From NCBI GenBank assembly GCA_018896315.1, contig JAHIMV010000077.1:1-9427 (forward strand): a DNA stretch of 9,427 bases, in the 5' to 3' direction. Source of the DNA: Patescibacteria group bacterium. Its GTDB lineage: Bacteria > Patescibacteriota > Patescibacteriia > UBA2591 > UBA6264. The position numbers were made by a program, and so were the translations under genes. A model generated the notes under the pieces. That model made no database searches. It saw only the letters and a program-made list of their open reading frames with translations, and was not told the origin of the DNA. The number at the start of each line of letters is the position of its first letter. The stretch's first letter is position 1. This document shows positions 6,265 to 9,427 of this stretch, piece after piece.

Positions 6265-6270
6265 TCCTTT
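6265..6270 (-). promoter_or_regulatory. Shine-Dalgarno site for the upstream PilW-like start
   Basis: AAAGGA lies 8 bases before the ATG at 6256, in the 31-base gap after the propeller-prepilin gene. It is one of the few convincing ribosome sites in the window and favours translation through the hairpin element. Confidence 0.6.
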
Positions 6271-6287
6271 AATTTAAAAATCCTAAA

Positions 6288-9113
6288 TTATTCTGAATAA
6301 TATAAAATTATATCTTCAAGAACTGGTGTAGTAGAACCATCACCAGTGAAGAATGTTCTGTATTGGGCCCATTGTGTTCCAGTTGCCCCAGGATCAGTAA
6401 TAATTGCTTGTGATAAAACAGTATAATAAGTATTAATAGTCCCGTCCGAGCCTACCCAAATGGCAGAAGAAAGATTTGCTTCAGTATTAGCTGTACGAAA
6501 CTGAAATTTAAGAGCTCCATTACCACTTTCAATCCAAAAAATATTATTCCAAGAAGTATCTGCTTGTCCTGTATCATAAACAGAGGAAGTAAAAATACCC
6601 CATTGAGAATAATTATTAGGCAATTCACTAGATCCGACAATCTGAAGCTCTAGACTATTATGTTTAGTGGCTAAATAAACATAATCACCATCAAAATCAA
6701 TCCCTTTAGCATCACCATCAAGGGCAAGAGTCCCATAAACTACCGGGTTAGCCAAAATAGTAATATCAATTATTTGAAACTCTGCATTATCCTCATCAGT
6801 AGCTAAATAAGCATAATTATCCGAAACAGAGACTTTATTAATATTAGTGTTCAAGTTTAAATGACCCATTAAGCTAGGATTAGCAGGTGTTCCAACATCT
6901 AAAATATAAAATTCAGGATTTATTCCTGACGAAGAGTTTACTTTAGTGGTTAAATAAGCCGTATTGCTATTAACAAAAATATCTGTGGCGTCATCATTAT
7001 CATCAGTATTATATGTCCCATCAATACTTAGATTAAGCGGATCTGTAATATCAACAACAATTAATTCTTGGTCATCATTACCAGTAGCTACATAAGCATA
7101 ATTTCCAGAAACATAAACAGCAAAAGCGTCAGCATTTAATTCTAAATCCCCTACTTGAGTTTTAGGTAAATTTTCAGGATCAGAAACATCAATAATAAAA
7201 AATTCTGAATCGTTTTTATCTTTATGCGTAACTACATAAGCATAATCTCCAGAAACAAAAACGTCATAAGCATTATCATCACCAGGTGTGTCAAAGAAAT
7301 CAACCTTATTAGGATTATCTTTATTAGTTATATTAATAACCATTAATTCTTCATCATTATCATCTGTAGTAATATATGCATAATTTCCAGAAACAAAAAC
7401 ACTGTTAATGTCATCGCCCAGATCAAGTAACCCCCTTAAATCAGGATTGGCCGGGTCAGAAATATTAAAAATTAAAAATTCAGGGTCTGTTCCAAAATCT
7501 TCTTCAGTAACCACATAAGCATAATTTCCAGAAACAACAACATCATTGGCATCATCATCCCCAATAATATTAGCTGTGCCGGTTATTTGGGGATTAATCC
7601 AACCACCTTGAGCACCCCTGAGTATTTCAATCTCGTAATCATTATTTGTTGTTCCAATATAAATATGAGCTCCATGAGCAACAATGGTATAAACATAATT
7701 TGAACCAGTTAAATCAATAAAACCAGATTCTGTATAAGTATTTAAATCAATAATAATTACCTCTTTATCTGCATTATCAGTACCTACGTAAGCCGAGTCA
7801 CCATAAATAAAAATTGTTTCCACGTCATCGCCTCCTAAGTCAATAGAATTAATTTCAGTAATTATTCCTTCAGGATCAGTAATGTCTAAAGCATAAAATT
7901 CTGCTTCACCACTACTTTCCCTACCCATGTAGGCGATATCGCCAACAATTTGAATAGAAGTCATATCACCATTGCCAGCAATATCAAAAGTATTTACTTC
8001 AGTAATGTCAGTTAAACGAACAACAGTTAATTCTTTATTATTCCCTTCAGTGGCTAAATAAGCATAACCATCAGAAATATCCATTTCATTAATGGTTGCT
8101 CCAATTTCCAATGAACCTAATTGGGTAATTTCTCCTTCAGGGTTTGAAACATCTAAAGCATAAAATTCTTCTTGATTGTTTACATTGGTTACTAAATAAG
8201 CAATATCATCCACAACAAAAACATTAAGTCCATTCACATTAACAGGAACATCATATTGATTAATTAAAGTATAATCAGTTAAACGAACTACCATTAATTC
8301 AGCATTATTAGCATCGCTAGCAATATAAGCATAATTTCCAGAAACATAAATACTGCGAGCATCATCACCTAATTCAGTTCCTAACTCTGTTGATCCTAAT
8401 AATGTAATATTTTCATTACTATTATCAGAAATATCTAAAACAAAAAATTCTTTTTCACCGCTACCACCATTATTCATAGTAATAACATATGCAATATTAT
8501 TATCAATAAAAATGTCTCGAATATCACCATTAGCATCTGCGTTAAAATTAGTAAGAACAGAAGCGTCATTCCAATCACCAACTAAAGACAATTTTACCTC
8601 ACCATCACCTGTTTCAGTTGTTTGAACACTGTTTCTCTTGCCCAAATTAAAATCTGTTAAAAGTGTTTGCAGCCAATTATGACTGACTAAATTTGTTGAA
8701 TAAGTGACCAAAGTTACGGTTTGAGGACGAGCACTTGTTAATTGCCAAGTTACTTCAGAAGTAATTTTTCTACAATTTGTATTACAATTAGCATCTTCTT
8801 CAATAGTTATTACTCTTCGTCCTTGAGTTAATTGATCACTAAAATCATCTTCTGTCCCTTGAAAGACCCAATTTCCATCAGAAATAGTTAAGCCATGTTC
8901 ACCCAATATTAAATCTTCCCAATTATTATCACTAATAGAGATAGCAGCTTCAATTCCCTCTTTGGCCAAAAAAGTTGCTTGAGTTCTTTCTCCACCGGCG
9001 CGATCAGCAATATATGTATCAAGACTTAAAAAATTAATCGCGGTTACAACTAAAACAAAAACGCCAAGGGCGATTAATAACTCAATTAAACTTTGGGCTT
9101 TTTGATGTTTCAT
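6288..9113 (-). CDS. PilV/GspI-like prepilin with two beta-propellers, putative tip adhesin
   Basis: This 941-residue protein joins a minor pilin to a very large extracellular head. The leader MKHQKA is followed by QSLIELLIALGVF with Glu11 at mature +5. TQATFLAKEGIEAAISISDNNW (45-66) is typical of PilV/GspI-like minor pilins, and a CNTNC pair (110, 114) lies in the pilin head. From about 198 to 827 there are fourteen LVIVD-like blades of 42-54 residues with a core such as VFVSGNYAYVVT...FFIIDVSDP. Starts are near 198, 252, 296, 342, 384, 431, 473, 522, 569, 615, 663, 709, 758 and 802. A break at about 500-520 (AQGGWINPQITG) splits them 7 + 7. Residues about 833-941 form a separate beta domain (SSVYDTG, FQFRTA, QWAQYRTFFTGDG, TPVLEDIILYY). 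Usual PilV is under 200 residues. The start lies 3 bp after the preceding stop. Adhesion is inferred. Confidence 0.9.
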   Translation of the reverse strand: MKHQKAQSLIELLIALGVFVLVVTAINFLSLDTYIADRAGGERTQATFLAKEGIEAAISISDNNWEDLILGEHGLTISDGNWVFQGTEDDFSDQLTQGRRVITIEEDANCNTNCRKITSEVTWQLTSARPQTVTLVTYSTNLVSHNWLQTLLTDFNLGKRNSVQTTETGDGEVKLSLVGDWNDASVLTNFNADANGDIRDIFIDNNIAYVITMNNGGSGEKEFFVLDISDNSNENITLLGSTELGTELGDDARSIYVSGNYAYIASDANNAELMVVRLTDYTLINQYDVPVNVNGLNVFVVDDIAYLVTNVNNQEEFYALDVSNPEGEITQLGSLEIGATINEMDISDGYAYLATEGNNKELTVVRLTDITEVNTFDIAGNGDMTSIQIVGDIAYMGRESSGEAEFYALDITDPEGIITEINSIDLGGDDVETIFIYGDSAYVGTDNADKEVIIIDLNTYTESGFIDLTGSNYVYTIVAHGAHIYIGTTNNDYEIEILRGAQGGWINPQITGTANIIGDDDANDVVVSGNYAYVVTEEDFGTDPEFLIFNISDPANPDLRGLLDLGDDINSVFVSGNYAYITTDDNDEELMVINITNKDNPNKVDFFDTPGDDNAYDVFVSGDYAYVVTHKDKNDSEFFIIDVSDPENLPKTQVGDLELNADAFAVYVSGNYAYVATGNDDQELIVVDITDPLNLSIDGTYNTDDNDDATDIFVNSNTAYLTTKVNSSSGINPEFYILDVGTPANPSLMGHLNLNTNINKVSVSDNYAYLATDEDNAEFQIIDITILANPVVYGTLALDGDAKGIDFDGDYVYLATKHNSLELQIVGSSELPNNYSQWGIFTSSVYDTGQADTSWNNIFWIESGNGALKFQFRTANTEANLSSAIWVGSDGTINTYYTVLSQAIITDPGATGTQWAQYRTFFTGDGSTTPVLEDIILYYSE

Positions 9114-9116
9114 TTT

Positions 9117-9427
9117 TTAGGATTCAAAATTAATTCTGCCAGCCTCATTAATGTTAATTATTTTTGTTTCTATGCCCTGGGTTAAAACAATATCATTACC
9201 AGTGCCAGTTAGGGTTGGCTTGCCTTTAGCTTTAGAAAACAAGACTTCTGAAACACCACTGAATAAAATACTATTACTAATCTCAAATATTTCTTCATCT
9301 GTTCTGTCATCATAAGAATCACCTTGAAATAAAGAGTACTGGCCAGTTTGACCAGAGCCAACATAAACACCAAAATTGTTATCACTCTGTGATAAAGCTT
9401 TTAATTGGGCTCTTCTTAAAGCTTGAA
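9117..9427 (-). CDS. FimT/GspH-like pseudopilin, C-terminal part (runs off window)
   Basis: The last 102 residues are readable before the right edge; the N-terminus and prepilin site lie outside the window. The fragment starts QALRRAQLKALSQSDNNFGV, continues VGSGQTGQYSLFQGDSYDD and ends INEAGRINFES. The helix end with RRAQLKA, the FGVY strand, the YxLFQGxSY segment and a terminal (I/N)xxGRI strand are the pattern of FimT/GspH heads. In the pilus operon it is the first gene of the FimT-PilV-PilW-PilX series; its stop (TAA, 9117-9119) is 3 bases from the next ATG, so the two are probably translationally coupled. FimT/GspH proteins initiate the minor pilin complex, and some bind DNA during uptake. 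Whether this one does cannot be judged from the fragment. Confidence 0.8.
   Translation of the reverse strand, partial: QALRRAQLKALSQSDNNFGVYVGSGQTGQYSLFQGDSYDDRTDEEIFEISNSILFSGVSEVLFSKAKGKPTLTGTGNDIVLTQGIETKIININEAGRINFES

Noticed and set aside
6452..6640. 62-residue minus-strand open frame
   Set aside because: It is a shifted frame within the C-terminal domain of the propeller prepilin, which is clearly coding in its own frame.

Overview
The window looks like a piece of a small-genome, AT-rich bacterial chromosome, most likely from the Candidate Phyla Radiation (Patescibacteria). The reasons are the low GC, the compact gene packing with short or overlapping junctions, TAA as the stop codon of all nine genes, a short TruB, and pilin sequences such as the INPARQFQRARDAQRWSDVNA stretch that I associate with that group. 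The taxonomic call is an inference from style and family resemblance, not from a marker gene.

Layout. Positions 1-150 hold three near-identical copies of a 51-bp repeat, cut by the left edge. Next comes one plus-strand gene (234-1835), a polytopic GT-C glycosyltransferase of the TMTC/O-mannosyltransferase type with C-terminal TPRs. It converges, with a 4-bp overlap, on a minus-strand pair: a GT2 polyprenyl-phosphate-mannose-synthase-like enzyme (1832-2509) and truB (2502-3149). A promoter-like sequence and a strong 13-bp stem terminator (3213-3244) separate this pair from the main feature. That feature is a minus-strand type IV pilus (T4P) operon running from beyond the right edge down to 3265.

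The pilus operon, in transcription order, is: a FimT/GspH-like pseudopilin (partial, 9117-9427); a 941-residue PilV/GspI-like prepilin fused to fourteen beta-propeller blades and a C-terminal beta domain (6288-9113); a PilW/GspJ-like prepilin (5678-6256); a PilX/GspK-like protein lacking Glu+5 (5281-5676); a PilM fused to a PilN-type INLLP motif, a transmembrane helix and an SH3b domain (3745-5271); and a type IVa-like major pilin (3265-3726). FimT-PilV-PilW-PilX is the minor-pilin order expected for the complex that primes and caps a pilus. The operon therefore plausibly encodes a pilus with a very large tip adhesin, plus a condensed one-protein version of the PilM/PilN inner-membrane platform with its own wall-facing domain.

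The two most interesting points are the architectures of the 941-aa tip protein (two apparent seven-bladed propellers on a pilin helix) and of the PilM-INLLP-TM-SH3b fusion. A third theme is two short GGGG/CCCC-ended palindromes sitting in frame inside genes (836-894 in the TMTC-like gene; 6185-6240 in the PilW leader). They look like members of one small mobile or REP-like family. The mannosyl-donor and GT-C pair beside the pilus locus allows pilin O-glycosylation as a hypothesis, but the sequence does not show it.
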